A stretch of 64,000 nucleotides of DNA from Petrolisthes cinctipes (GCA_033782935.1 JAWQEG010000497.1:479501-543500); one strand, 5' to 3'. Shown: positions 23,297-35,230, counted from the stretch's first letter. Notes: a model not told the origin generated them from the letters alone. Program-made: numbers and translations.

Positions 23297-23402
23297 AATA
23301 TTATCTTGTCTCATACATACATACTTGTTGGAGTTCGTTTAATACTCCATCATCATGAGGCTATTCCAAACACACCTGGATACTTATTATGGCTCCTGAC
23401 TG
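23297..23402. mobile_element. One end of a CAGTCA-type MITE
   Basis: Contains AACACACCTGGATACTTATT and GGCTCCTGACTG followed by TA, matching the right end of the copies at 895 and 16,275. The left end was not identified. Confidence 0.6.
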
Positions 23403-23484
23403 TACATTACTGTACATTACATTTCTCTTAAAGTATGTATAAAACTGAAACAAATTAGTATATTCTAACCTGCATCAATGGATA

Positions 23485-23650
23485 TTAAGGGGAGAACCTC
23501 TTACTGGTATATTGGAGGGCCAGTGAAGCCTCCAATTTGTATCACAAAACAGATCCCCTACTAATAACATTGCATGGTGATTTGTTTCTTTGGCACAGTT
23601 TGGAGGAAACAATATCTTTCCAGTTTACCAATAGAGGTTTTCAGCCTTAA
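23485..23650. mobile_element. TTAA-type palindromic MITE, subfamily A
   Basis: TTAAGGGGAGAACCTC start, GCCTCCAATTTGTATCACAA and ACAGTTTGGAGGAAACAA arms, ending at a TTAA (23,647-23,650) shared with the next element. Confidence 0.75.
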
Positions 23651-23807
23651 GGGACATTATGATGTAGTCAGAAAATTGGAGGTAGAAGAGTTCTTCAAAT
23701 ATTGCCACGAAACACCATCTATATATGAAAGGAGCTTGTTTCGTGGTATTAATAGTCAGGAGGAATCAGAAGCCTCCATTTCTCATACACGATCAAAGGG
23801 TCCTTAA
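23647..23807. mobile_element. TTAA-type palindromic MITE, subfamily C
   Basis: TTAA at both ends. Closely matches 4406-4565: GATGTAGTCAGAAAATTGGA, ATATTGCCACGAAACACC, TTGTTTCGTGGTATTAATAG and ATACACGATCAAAGGGTCC are all present. Confidence 0.8.
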
Positions 23808-23839
23808 TTAAGATGGTTACTTGTCTTCAGACTTCACTT

Positions 23840-24330
23840 TTTTCATTATAGATAACAACAACAATATCATCAACAACAATAACAACAACAACAATAACAA
23901 TAACAACAATGGCAGTACAATACCACTTTCAGTACTACTTTACACTTTACTGTTATTTTCCTCAGCAATACACTTTACTATTGTTACTCAAGTACTTCAG
24001 GATGACACTTCACAATTATTAATCTCAGCATTACACATCATCATGACTATACCCCCATCACTACACTTCACTATTTTTACTTCTCCAGCTCTACACTTCA
24101 CACTAGATACTCCACACTACACTTCAATAATTCTACCCCATCACTACATGTCACTACTATTACTAATGTCTTTTTCAGCACTACACTTCAATCATTTTAC
24201 CCCATCACTACATTTCACTGCTATTACTTCTCCAACACTACACTTCACAATAGTTATTCCATGCTACACTTCAGCTCTCCACTTCACCAATTTCCCCTCC
24301 ATCACTCCACTTCACTGTTACCACTAGTCA
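23840..24330. repeat. AAC repeat and CACTACACTTCAC satellite
   Basis: (AAC/AAT)n at about 23,850-23,910, then irregular repeats of CACTACACTTCAC separated by variable T/C-rich spacers. Confidence 0.75.
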
Positions 24331-24439
24331 GCCTACACCTACTCACCATAAACTTTGCTCTCTTTCAGGAGTTGTAATGCACTAAACTCGGGTATAAAAC
24401 TCGTTCATCATTGCTATTTGAGGGGGATACTTTGCTCAG

Positions 24440-24771
<332 letters not shown>

Positions 24772-24844
24772 TATGGGTTTGCTTTTGCCGCCACTCTACT
24801 GCCGACATGTGCCAGTTTCCGTCCACCTCACTGCTAGGGTATTC

Positions 24845-25150
24845 AGGACGTTGTTGTTGTTGTTGTTGTTGGTGGTGGTGGTGATTGGTTTGTTGTTGTT
24901 GTTCTGGTGATGTTGGTGATGGCTTTGTTGTTGTTGTGGTGGTGGTGGTGTGGCTTTGTTGCTGTTGTTGTTGTTCTGGTGATGGTATTGTGGTTGAAGT
25001 GATGGTGATGGTATTGTGTTGTTGTTAGCGGTGGTGGTGATGGATTTGTTGTTGTTGTTGTTCTGGTGATGGTGGTGATGGTGATCGCGTTGTTGTTGGT
25101 TATGGTGGTGTATGTTGTTGTTGTTGTTGTTGTTGTCTATGTTTATGCTG
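24845..25150. repeat. GTT/GGT low-complexity repeat
   Basis: Blocks of (GTT)n alternating with GGTGATGGT, with a loose higher-order unit including TTCTGGTGATG. Confidence 0.85.
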
Positions 25151-25379
25151 TTATTGTTGTTGTCTTGGTCGCTATTAATGCTTTAATGTTAATTTCTGAC
25201 TGCTGTTTCTTTTATCGTATGACTTTTATTCTCAGCCATTAATCCAAATAATGTTATTTTCGCCACTTTATCAAGTTTCCTTTTTTATTCCAAATGATTT
25301 TCATACTATTATTAGTAATTGAAGAATCAGATACATTACTATTTAACATCGTTGTTACATATTCTTATAATTATACCAA

Positions 25380-25485
25380 AACCTTCCAGGCAACAGGTCA
25401 CCGTTATTTTTGTTAATCTGGCTCTGTGTCTTGGGATACTTTGGAGGACTCAAGGAGCTCTAATGTACCCAAAGTGTATTACTAA
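25380..25485. mobile_element. Half of a TTAA-type MITE (subfamily B, reversed)
   Basis: GGCAACAGGTCACCGTTATT, ATACTTTGGAGGACTCAAGG and CTAATGTACCCAAAGTGTAT. The left arm is degenerate. Confidence 0.55.
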
Positions 25486-25784
25486 TTAATGAATTGCAGT
25501 AATTTTTGCTGACTACATAATATAATTTTTTTTCTTCAGATTTTTTTTTCATATCAAAGGTTAATCATTCATCCTCTTCTTCCTTAGCGTATATTTCGGT
25601 AGGTTTTTATTGTAAGCCACTGCATCTTTTTCAAGATTATTCTATCAATATTTTCCGTCCACTTTGATGCAAGTTTAGTTTTTCGTGACTGTCAGTGTTG
25701 TCGTCTACTGAGTCCAACCAATGTCTCACCTGCAGTCATAGATTCGGAAGATGTACGGTTTCAGACAAAAGTTCCTTTCCACCT

Positions 25785-26100
25785 AGCCTCTGGCTAGCAC
25801 AATGGTAGAATGTGCGGCTGCAGTTTCTGTGGTCCAGCGTTTGGTCATTGCTCGGGACACTGTAAAAATCCTTCACTGATGCCAAAGGTTACCACCCCTG
25901 TGAGCAGGGGGTGGGGGTTTGAGTCGTCTGTCACAGGTCTTCCTGCTTACACAGCCATAGCCGAAGCTGACTCGGGTCTCACGTGGGTGGAGAGGTCTCT
26001 GGGCCACTCATCATCTGTGATGTGTGCTATAGTTATGTTTCATACAATCTAGTGTGTGCTTCACTCTGCCCCATTGACTGACACTCATTGGCGGCCTTTA
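25785..26100 (+). mobile_element. Possible tRNA-related SINE
   Basis: CTAGCACAATGGTAGAATG resembles an A box, and GGGGTTTGAGTCGTC about 120 bp downstream resembles a B box. The spacing is too long for an intact tRNA head, and the rest (GGCCACTCATCATCTG, CATTGGCGGCC) is not recognised. Tentative. Confidence 0.35.
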
Positions 26101-26266
26101 ATCTACACATTCATAAACAATGAAATCGGACAGATTTTGAAGCTGTGAGTATTTTTGTGGTGGCTGCAAAATCTGTCCAATATTATACGAGTTGAGAAAT
26201 GAGCAGATGGAAAAGAACTTTTGTCCACAACCGTGCATGTGGTTCTAAACATAATTATATTGTAGG

Positions 26267-26423
26267 TTAAGTGGTTAGTATACTTTTGGTACATTAGAAT
26301 GCCTTGGTTCCTCCACAGTATGCCAGGAAACTTAATAATACAATGGTGGTCTGTTGTTTGGCTGGAATAGTTTGGAGGAATCAGATGTCCAGATTTACCA
26401 CAAACACTGTACAGTCTCCTTAA
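26267..26423. mobile_element. TTAA-type palindromic MITE, subfamily B
   Basis: TTAA at both ends (26,267 and 26,420), TTAGTATACTTTTGGTACA, ATAGTTTGGAGGAATCAG and CAAACACTGTACAGTCTCC. A degenerate arm (GTTGGAGGAAGCAG) continues near 26,485. Confidence 0.75.
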
Positions 26424-26623
26424 TTAATGACTATCCTAAATTCAACGCGACTTGTAATCTAATGGTTTGAATGCTCTCAGTGGTGTTGGAGGAAGCAGTA
26501 ATTTCCTCCATATAAAACTTCAGTCAGCAATCAAGAGCATCAAAGCACCCTCGTTGATAACATTAGTAAAGGACATGAGTGAGGGGTTTTTATTACGTCT
26601 GGGATCGAGTTGGTACGTCGTGA

Positions 26624-26658
<35 letters not shown>

Positions 26659-26689
26659 GAATGAATGGCCTGGATGGGGAAAGAGAAAA

Positions 26690-26778
26690 TAGCAGAGTGG
26701 CTAGAAGCGGCAGGATGGGGAGAAAAGGAAAGAGGGAATTAAGGATGGGTAGAGAGAGAAGAATGGAAAGATGATGGG

Positions 26779-26814
<36 letters not shown>

Positions 26815-27840
26815 TAGGATGGGGATGAAGTGGAGAGGGGGAAGATGGGTAGAGGGTGAGGATTGGGAAAGGGGGAGGTTGGGAAGAGGGGATAAGATGG
26901 GAAGAGGGGCTAAGATGGGTAGAGGATAGGATGGGGAGAGGGAGAGGATTGGGAAGGACAGGACTTAGGAAAGAGGTAGAATGGGAGATGGGGCAGGATG
27001 GAAAGAGGGTGAGGATATGAATTGAGAAAGGATGGAGAGAGAAACGGGACGTGGAGAAAGAGAGAGAGAGGGGGGGGGGGATGGAGAGACGAAAGTAAAA
27101 GACAGAGAAAGGGACGTGATGGGACGAAGGAAGTAAGGAAGAATAATCAGGGAAGCACGTGAGGAAGATATGGTAGCATGGTAGTAAGAGGGTGAGTAAA
27201 GGGTGAGTAAAAAGGACTGTAGTGGGCTAGCATACAAAGGAAGTCAAAAGAATACAAAAGAACAAAAGGGAAGTCAAGCAACAGCAGGCCTATTGGTTCT
27301 TATGAGGCTGGTTGGGTCTAAGCTATTAAATAGTAATAGAGGGAAAGGATAGAAGAGTGTAAGAATGAGAATGAAAAGAGGGGAAGGAGTGGAACAGTAG
27401 ATGTGACTGTATATGTTTGGTCAGCAGGGAAAGGCAATTATGGAGGAGAGCAGGGCAAGGAAGATATAGCAAGGGTAAAGGAGAGTTAGGAGGGGAAAGG
27501 AGGGGGAAGGAGAGGGAAGGAGAGGGAAGGAAGGTTAGGAGGGGGAAGGAGGGTTAGGAGGGGGTAGGAAGGTTAGGAGGGGAAAGGAAGGTTAGGAGGG
27601 GAAAGGAAGGTTAGGAGGGGGAAGGAGAGGGAAGGAGGGGCACTAGGGAAAGGATGGGCAGGAGGAGAAAGCATTGGAAGGAGGAATAGGAGGAAGAATG
27701 GAGAGCAGGCTGCAGGAGGGGGATGGAGGAGGAATAGGGGAAGGGAGAGGAAGTAGGCACAGCAAGAGGATGGGAGGGAAACAGAGAGAAGGAAGGAGGA
27801 GGAGGAGGAGGAAGGAGGAGTAGTGGAAAGGTGGGGCAAC
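26690..27840. repeat. G/A-rich low-complexity block
   Basis: GGGAAGAGGGGATAAGATGG- and GGTTAGGAGGGGAAAGGAA-type irregular repeats. Includes (GA)n at about 26,782-26,812 and is preceded by (GT)n at about 26,630-26,654. Confidence 0.85.
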
Positions 27841-28225
27841 AGGAATAAGGAGGGTTATAATACTGTAATGTTATACTGTGTGTAATGACATGTTTGTGTT
27901 CATAATCCAACATTTTTAAACAAAAGTTATTTCTACATCAAAGTAACTACCCAAAAGTCTGTACATAACACACTCAGTTTAACTTATTGTTAAATATTAC
28001 TTCTGTATAAAACATATAAACTTCAGTCAAACTTTGAACACATACACACACACACACAGCTAGCCTAAAATAGTATCGGAATATAGTAATGTGTTTTGTG
28101 AAGAATCTTACTCAACCAACTGTATAGGGAACACTAACTTACTCTTTAGTCCTGTTCATTATTTTAGTGTATGAAGTGATTGAATCTGGGATAAAAGGTA
28201 ATGGAGGATTGATGCAGATGGATAG

Positions 28226-28310
28226 AGTGAGTGAGTGAATGAGTAAGTATGTGAGTGAGTAAGTGAGTGAATAATCTGTGTAAGTGAGTGAGTAAATTAC
28301 CTGAATGAAT
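28226..28310. repeat. GAGT-rich repeat
   Basis: Irregular GAGTGAGTGAAT units. Confidence 0.85.
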
Positions 28311-28351
28311 GTGTGGGTGAATGACCTTACTCACCGTCCTCAAATCTACTT

Positions 28352-29089
<738 letters not shown>

Positions 29090-29090
29090 T

Positions 29091-29190
29091 TATTCATGGT
29101 GTTGACGATGGTGTGGTATCTGTACGATGGCTCTGTAGTGGGTTTTTGGAGTCATCGTACCGGTACCACACCTTCGTCAACACTATGAAT
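29091..29190. repeat. Short palindromic repeat
   Basis: Arms of about 43 bp: TCATGGTGTTGACGATGGTG at the left and CACCTTCGTCAACACTATGA at the right, separated by about 14 bp. A related half occurs near 57,830 (CGGTACCATACCATTGTCAA). Confidence 0.75.
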
Positions 29191-30020
29191 GTTCTTAAAT
29201 ACAGCCCATTGTGTCACCACCACCACCACACAACACCCTCGGGTTTAGGTGTTAGGTGGAGGGGATGATAATTAAGGGATGCTAATGAAGAAGTGAAGGA
29301 AGAGGAAGTGATGAAATGAAACGACGAGAGTGAAGAAAGGAGGGGATAGGAATGATGAAAATGAGGGAAGAGGGAGGTAATGAAGAAATGAGGGAAGAGA
29401 GATCGAAAAGAAGAATGAAGGAAGGAAACAGAGGGAATGAAGAAAGTGGGGGAAGAGGAGGTGAAGAATGAAGAGAGTCAAGGAATGAGGAAATAAGGAA
29501 ACAAGGGAGTCAACAAAGGAAGAAAGAGAATGTGAGGTGTGATGGTTGTGTTTCCAGTTCATTGACAGGTAAATATATGTACTGACAGATTCATCAAAGT
29601 ATAGAGTGATGGACACGTTACAGATGAATGTGTTGGAATGACAGTGATGTGAGTTGTGTGTTGGTGTTAATAATAGTTGGATGGAAAGTTTTTAGGAATA
29701 GATCAAACACACACGAGTGCATGATGGTATGTGCATATTTTATGTATTGAGAGAGAGACACATACATAGATTTAGTGCAAAAACTATACATGAACACACA
29801 CTGTCAGTTTATATGTCAAGATCAACAGTGTGATTAGTGTATATGACAATTCCCCCCTCCCCCCACACACCAGTATCATTAATATTAGTACCAGCTCACT
29901 GTAGGTTAGTCAGGGAAACTGCAATATTGTTTTACCTTTTATCAGTATTATATTGTTAGTACCAACTCCCTGTAACCTAATCTGTGTAACTACTGTAGGT
30001 ATATTGTGTTCACATCTCCA

Positions 30021-30024
<4 letters not shown>
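29191..30024. other. No gene seen; A/G-rich in part
   Basis: GAAGAATGAAGGAAGG-like sequence at 29,272-29,520, then mixed unique sequence. No coding support. Confidence 0.45.

Positions 30025-30080
<56 letters not shown>
30025..30080. repeat. (TC)n tract at the 5' border of LINE-1
   Basis: About 55 bp of TC directly abutting the first base of the LINE 5' leader. Confidence 0.95.
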
Positions 30081-30083
<3 letters not shown>

Positions 30084-30997
30084 AACCACCTTGCCGTCGG
30101 TGAGAGAGCTTGTGTGATCTGTTTGAATTTTGCTAGCTATGCTGGGGGACATTTAGTCCAGTTGGGTTACCCATGCCAGAAAGGTAGCGTTATTAGGATC
30201 CTGACTAAGAGTTGTCAAATCTTCACATTTCCCTTCTTGTTGTATCTCCTAGCATCCCTCTACTAGTCTTTTTCGGTTCTGTTAATATTAAGTTTCACAA
30301 CTGCTCTTCAACTGTCCTAACAAAAAAACAAAAAAAAAAATCTTCATCACTTTCGATATAAGTTTTTATTGTTAAGGACCTCACGAGCTACCTTATGCTG
30401 GGTGAGAAGGGAGGCTTTGGAACCTCCTAAAACAACGCCTTTTAACGCTCACAGGTTTCGAAAGGGCTGAGATTGAAGGGATCTCAATCCTGTGGGGTAC
30501 GAGTAATGGAGATGCATCAGGACCCCCGTAGGTATTCTCTTAGATTAATAAGCATGACCAGCTCCCTGTGACCGTTCTTAGGTGCCTAAAGGCTCGACTG
30601 CTCTTTGGTGAGAGAGCTTTCGTGCCTCGCTGGCTGCCAGGCCAGTAAAAGATCTCGGATTAAGTCGTGGGCATTTAGCTTTACTATTTGCTTTAAGTTT
30701 GGCCGCGGATGGAGGATTAGTAGGGATTAGTAGGACGACGGTTACACTTCAAGCACCCCTGTCAAAAAATCAGAGTCCCATTTACTTAGGACTCTTGTGC
30801 TGCTCAGTTGGGAGCTGCGGCACGATTGGGGCCGTTCGGCCCAGAGGAGACCTTAGGGTTGGTGTGCTTGGCTCATAAAGGTTTCTGTTGGCCGAACGAC
30901 CGAAAACCTTCTGGAAGTAGGCGGATGAGACTTATGCGAGACCAAATCACATTACCTTTTCTTTTGTATTATTGGTCTTAATTTGAATTAGAGAGAG
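30081..30997 (+). promoter_or_regulatory. LINE-1 5' leader
   Basis: Non-coding 917 bp ahead of ORF1. The phrase GGTGAGAGAGCTT occurs twice (near 30,098 and 30,607), each followed by related GC-richer sequence. This could be a duplicated promoter unit, as seen in other LINEs, but no promoter element is identified directly. Confidence 0.4.
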
Positions 30998-32278
30998 ATG
31001 ACTGGTCCATCAGCAAGAAAATTTACATGTACTACATGCAAGGTGTACCGCTGGTGTGAGGACTTCAGCGGGAGGAGTGCGAGCGACCTAGACTCCTCGA
31101 GTGTCTGCGACTTTTGCAAACTCGAGGAGAGGTTGATGAAGCACATCTCACTGCTCACGAAGGAGAACAACTCCCTAAAGGAGGAAGTTCTCCGAATGGA
31201 CTCACAGAGGTGTGACTGCCATGTGAGAGACAAGGTAGTCCAAGGAGCTTCTTCACCGGAGAGCTCCTCCACGGCAGTAAAGAACAAGAAGAAGAAGAAC
31301 AAGAACAAGAAGAACAAGAACAAGAAGAAGAACAACAACAATGAAGAGGGAAAAGAGACTGCAGAAAAGCGAAATGGAAAAGAGACTGCAGAAAAGTGTG
31401 ATGGAAAAGAGGAGGGGAATATGGAGAAGGGAGAAAAACCCAAGAAGACAGTTGAGGAGGGATTAGAGGCAAGTGAGGAATCAAATAAGAAGGAAAAGAA
31501 AATGAAGAAGGAAAAGAAGACGAAGAAGAAGCAACCTGGAGGAAGTGTCGAGCCCGGCAGGAATTCAAAACACTCTCGGGTTCCTCACAAGGTATCTCGT
31601 GCTCCTACCAAGGAGAGGCCAGTGGATATACACATTGTAGGTGATTCCCAGGCACGAGGGCTGCAACCTCTAATGGCAGATCGCCTTCACACTTCTGTGA
31701 AGGTGAATTGTTTGCCAGGTTGTGGCAATGCTGACCTCCGAAAGGAAGCTGAGAGGATCCAAACGTCCAGATCTGTTGTCATTGCACTCATGGTGAGTGG
31801 TAATGACATCTACCTGAGAAATGGTAGAGTAGGCATGACCGAAAGAGTCCTCTCGGATGTGCTCGGTGCAGTAGACGACTGTGGGTTAAAAACCCGCAGA
31901 AGGGTAGTTGGTGGCATGCTCCCAAGGAGAGGCCCTTCAGGGACTGCTCTGTCAAAGAACATTGCAGTAAATCAGCGCCTGGCTGATTTGTGTACTGCCG
32001 AGGGAGTGTTCTTTGTGGACCCCTACACCTCACTCTTTGGTAGAGACGACCTCTACCAGAGGGATGGCACACATCTCTCACCAAAGGGGAAAGAAGTGCT
32101 TTCCAAATTAATGGAAGACGCCGTCCGACAATGTCTCAGGAGCACTCGACCGAGCGTGGAGGAGAGCCCTCGTCACTATGCTAGAGTGACCCCAGAGAAG
32201 ACATTCGCTGAGATCCTGAAGAAGGATATCCCCAGCACTACCAAGACAATGACCAAACCGGGAAACGGAAGAGTATAG
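30998..32278 (+). CDS. LINE ORF1: zinc-finger, coiled-coil, SGNH-esterase protein
   Basis: A 426-residue protein, probably the RNA-binding and particle-forming partner of the LINE. Residues about 8-50 carry paired CxxC motifs (CTTC, CDFC) like a PHD-type finger. About 50-70 is a leucine-heptad coiled coil (HISLLTKENNSLKEEVL). About 95-200 is a very lysine-rich linker partly encoded by AAG/AAC repeats. The C-terminal half is an SGNH/GDSL hydrolase: GDSQARG near residue 216 (nucleophile Ser), SGND near 267 and DGTH near 356 (catalytic Asp-His). Esterase-type ORF1 is known from CR1 and some other LINE clades, where lipid or membrane binding has been suggested. The start ATG lies in GAGAGATGACTGG, and the stop overlaps the open ORF2 frame. 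Confidence 0.85.
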   Translation: MTGPSARKFTCTTCKVYRWCEDFSGRSASDLDSSSVCDFCKLEERLMKHISLLTKENNSLKEEVLRMDSQRCDCHVRDKVVQGASSPESSSTAVKNKKKKNKNKKNKNKKKNNNNEEGKETAEKRNGKETAEKCDGKEEGNMEKGEKPKKTVEEGLEASEESNKKEKKMKKEKKTKKKQPGGSVEPGRNSKHSRVPHKVSRAPTKERPVDIHIVGDSQARGLQPLMADRLHTSVKVNCLPGCGNADLRKEAERIQTSRSVVIALMVSGNDIYLRNGRVGMTERVLSDVLGAVDDCGLKTRRRVVGGMLPRRGPSGTALSKNIAVNQRLADLCTAEGVFFVDPYTSLFGRDDLYQRDGTHLSPKGKEVLSKLMEDAVRQCLRSTRPSVEESPRHYARVTPEKTFAEILKKDIPSTTKTMTKPGNGRV

Positions 32279-32313
32279 AGAGCCCTGCAGTTGGGGGTTC
32301 CCTGAAGGTTCTA

Positions 32314-35040
32314 TTGTTCAATGCCAGGTCCATCCGAAACAAGTTTTTGGAACTGTGGGCCCTCGTTGCGACAGAGGAACCCGAGATGGTGGCCATAACG
32401 GAGTCATGGTTGAGAACCTCAGATAGAGATTTTGGAGGGGAATTCGTGATTCCAGGCTACCAACTCTTCCACAAAGATAGAGAGGACAGAGGGGGTGGTG
32501 GTGTGCTGTTGTATGTAAAGAACTCTATCAAATCGATGACCTGCAACATCACATCGAACCACGAGCTCCTTGGAGTTGACCTAGAAATAGGCACTGCAAA
32601 ATACAGAACCCTTCTGCTTTATAGACCCCCTGGACAACTCAATGAGATGGACAGGGACCTATACCAGTTGCTGGGTGAACTAGTGGATGGCAGGGTGTGC
32701 ATCCTTATGGGAGACTTCAACACACATGTTGACTGGGAAACTAGAGAGCCCTCTGCCGAGAACACACCACTCTTGGAGTTTGTAAATGATGAATTCCTCA
32801 CTCAATTGGTAAGGGAGCCAACAAGAGGTGCTAACATACTCGACTTGGTCCTCACCTCCAAGGATGACATCATTCAAGACCTCTCTGTAAACGAAAAAAT
32901 AGGCGGAAGCGACCACAAGCTTATAAGATTTTCAGTTAAGGTCCCTAATATGGAGACCATGACCCCGGTGCATAGAAAATTAGACATGGGGAGAGCGAAC
33001 TTTGCAGGTCTTCGTGAAGGCATTGCTGAAATGGAACTAGAGGAGGGAGAGAGTGCTGATGATCTGTGGAGGTCATTCTTGTCTTCCTTCATGGAACTTC
33101 AGTCGCGCTTTATTCCTCTGAAGGGAACAGGTCAGAAGTTCATTCAACCGAAGTTGTTTAATCGGGAAATCCGTAACCTACTAAGGGAGAGGAGAACTGC
33201 GTATCATCGAACGAAGACATCTGGGGACTTTGACGGTCATAGAAGACTGAATCGCACCGTGAAGTCCAAAATAAGGGCGGCTAAGCGTGCTGAGGAGGTC
33301 TGTGTGGCTAGACTCTGCAAAGAGAGCCCCAAGGAGTTTTTCAGTTATGTGAATGGCCGTAAACCAATCCGACGCAGGATCGGTCCCTTGGTGAATGAGG
33401 ATGGAGCATTGATGCACTCTGATGCAGAAAATGCTAACCTCTTAAATGAGTACTTCTCTTCAGTGTTCTCTGAGGAGAGTGATCCCATTCCCGAACCTTT
33501 GGACTCCTTCAGTGAGAAGTTGGAGTCAATGGTCTTCATCCAAGAACAAATAGAGAGAAAAATTATCGAATTAAAAGCAAACAAGTCCCCCGGTCCGGAT
33601 GGGTTCTTACCTAGAGTGTTGAAAGAAGTGCATGGTGAAGTATCACGGCACCTGTGCATGGTCTTCAACAGGGTAATCCAGACTGGATGCGTTCCTAGAG
33701 ACTGGCATGAGGCAGAGGTGACTCCTATCTTCAAGAAGGGAGATGCTAGCCAACCGTCAAACTACAGACCCATCAGTTTAACCTCGATAGTCTGTAAACT
33801 CATGGAGAGCATCATGGTGGACAAAATAACAGCACACTTAGAATCAAATTTGCTACTGAGGGGTTCCCAGCATGGGTTCCGGCAGCACCGGTCATGCCTC
33901 ACAAATCTGGTGGAATTCTTCCATTTTGTTTTCAGTGAGCATGATCGGGATAAAGCGGTCAATGTTGTCTACTTAGACTTTCAGAAAGCCTTTGATAAGG
34001 TACCCCACCGCTGCCTCCTTCGGAAAGTGCGTGCACTGGGCATAGACGGAAATGTGGCAAATTGGATAGAGAACTGGCTAAGTGACAGACGGCAACGGGT
34101 GGTAGTGAATGGACAGGCTTCAGAGTGGGTGCCCGTTACTAGCGGTGTTCCCCAAGGTTCTGTTCTGGGACCACTACTGTTTATCATCTATGATAATGAC
34201 ATGGATGGTGACAGGGTTGCCAAGATTTCCAAATTCGCCGATGATACTAAGCTTGGTATGAATGTCGCGAAAGAAGGAAATACTACCCGCTTACAAGAAG
34301 ATCTTAGGAAGATCGGGGAGTGGTCTGACACATGGCAAATGCCATTTAACGTGAACAAATGCAAAGTTATGCATATAGGCCACAGAAACCCCCGAACAGA
34401 GTATAACCTTAAGAGCAATGCTCTCGTAAGCACTGATACTGAGAAAGACTTGGGTGTAACTATCACCAGCGACCTCAAGTTCTCAAAGCAGTGTATTGAG
34501 GCAGAGAAGAAAGCCCAAAGGATGTTAGGGTACATAAAGCGACAATTTGGATACCGGAACAAGGAGATAGTACTTTGTCTGTACAATTCCCTTGTTCGAC
34601 CGCACCTGGAGTATGCAGTCCAGTTTTGGAGTCCTTCTTACCGAAAGGATATCGCGAGATTGGAACGAGTGCAAGCCAGGGCAACCAAACTTATACCCTC
34701 TCTTAGACACAAGAGCTATAAAGATCGGTTGGTAGAACTCGACCTGTTCTCTTTGGAAACCCGGAGACTGCGTGGTCAACTTATCGAAGTGTTTAAAATA
34801 CTACGAGGCTTTGACAATGTAGACTACAGGGACATTTTCCAACTCAGTGAGGGCACAACCAGGAATCATGGCTACAAACTCGAACTGAAGCGATACATCC
34901 GTGATCTGTGTGGTAAATTCTTTACATACAGCATCTGCGGTACTTGGAAAGTGCTTCCTGCTGATGTAGTCAACAGCAACTCTGTGGATCAGTTCAAGTC
35001 CAGATTAGACAAAGTCTTAAATCACCGTCTAGGTGTTTAA
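32314..35040 (+). CDS. LINE ORF2: apurinic-type endonuclease plus reverse transcriptase
   Basis: About 908 residues. The N-terminal endonuclease/exonuclease/phosphatase domain shows NARSIRNK, ITESWL, LLYRPPG, GDFNTH (near 133) and GGSDHKLI (near 199), covering the metal-binding and catalytic Asn/Asp/His positions that nick target DNA. The RT follows with NKSPGPDG, NYRPISLTS, LDFQKAFDKVPH, SGVPQGSVLGPLL and the catalytic FADDTKLG (near 641), then a CR1-type C-terminal region ending FKSRLDKVLNHR. The frame is open upstream of the listed start and overlaps ORF1 in the -1 frame, with no nearby ATG, so ORF2 may be made by re-initiation or frameshifting. The listed first codon is TTG and is only a convenience. 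No stop or frameshift interrupts the domain core. Confidence 0.88.
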   Translation: MFNARSIRNKFLELWALVATEEPEMVAITESWLRTSDRDFGGEFVIPGYQLFHKDREDRGGGGVLLYVKNSIKSMTCNITSNHELLGVDLEIGTAKYRTLLLYRPPGQLNEMDRDLYQLLGELVDGRVCILMGDFNTHVDWETREPSAENTPLLEFVNDEFLTQLVREPTRGANILDLVLTSKDDIIQDLSVNEKIGGSDHKLIRFSVKVPNMETMTPVHRKLDMGRANFAGLREGIAEMELEEGESADDLWRSFLSSFMELQSRFIPLKGTGQKFIQPKLFNREIRNLLRERRTAYHRTKTSGDFDGHRRLNRTVKSKIRAAKRAEEVCVARLCKESPKEFFSYVNGRKPIRRRIGPLVNEDGALMHSDAENANLLNEYFSSVFSEESDPIPEPLDSFSEKLESMVFIQEQIERKIIELKANKSPGPDGFLPRVLKEVHGEVSRHLCMVFNRVIQTGCVPRDWHEAEVTPIFKKGDASQPSNYRPISLTSIVCKLMESIMVDKITAHLESNLLLRGSQHGFRQHRSCLTNLVEFFHFVFSEHDRDKAVNVVYLDFQKAFDKVPHRCLLRKVRALGIDGNVANWIENWLSDRRQRVVVNGQASEWVPVTSGVPQGSVLGPLLFIIYDNDMDGDRVAKISKFADDTKLGMNVAKEGNTTRLQEDLRKIGEWSDTWQMPFNVNKCKVMHIGHRNPRTEYNLKSNALVSTDTEKDLGVTITSDLKFSKQCIEAEKKAQRMLGYIKRQFGYRNKEIVLCLYNSLVRPHLEYAVQFWSPSYRKDIARLERVQARATKLIPSLRHKSYKDRLVELDLFSLETRRLRGQLIEVFKILRGFDNVDYRDIFQLSEGTTRNHGYKLELKRYIRDLCGKFFTYSICGTWKVLPADVVNSNSVDQFKSRLDKVLNHRLGV

Positions 35041-35156
35041 GCCGTTGTGCGAGTGTTCCTTGATGGTTTCACATGACACATTCGAGGACGGTCGCCTACT
35101 TGCGCAACTAAACCCACAGGTACCCTCTTTGTATGGATCGTAAGGTCCCCTAGGGT

Positions 35157-35159
<3 letters not shown>

Positions 35160-35230
<71 letters not shown>
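35160..35230. repeat. (TC)n tract between LINE-1 and LINE-2
   Basis: Pure TC of about 71 bp. It is both the 3' end of LINE-1 and the 5' border of LINE-2. Confidence 0.95.

Larger units (their letters stand above)
30081..35158 (+). mobile_element. LINE-1: near-complete CR1-like non-LTR retrotransposon
   Basis: About 5.08 kb between two (TC)n tracts: a 0.9 kb leader, ORF1 (esterase type), ORF2 (endonuclease plus reverse transcriptase) and a 118 bp 3' UTR. Both ORFs are open and carry their key residues, so the copy may be recent. Clade assignment to CR1 rests on the NARSIRNK endonuclease start, the esterase ORF1 and the FADDTKLG RT motif, and is not phylogenetically tested. No target-site duplication can be defined, because both flanks are the same dinucleotide repeat. 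Confidence 0.88.

Noticed and set aside
22294..23358. Three overlapping 246-275 codon frames rich in His, Pro, Thr and Tyr
   Set aside because: All three phases are open across an ACC/ACT satellite.
30976..31016. A host gene for the esterase-like protein at 31-32 kb
   Set aside because: It lies between a LINE leader and LINE ORF2 on the same strand and has the known ORF1 layout, so it belongs to the LINE.
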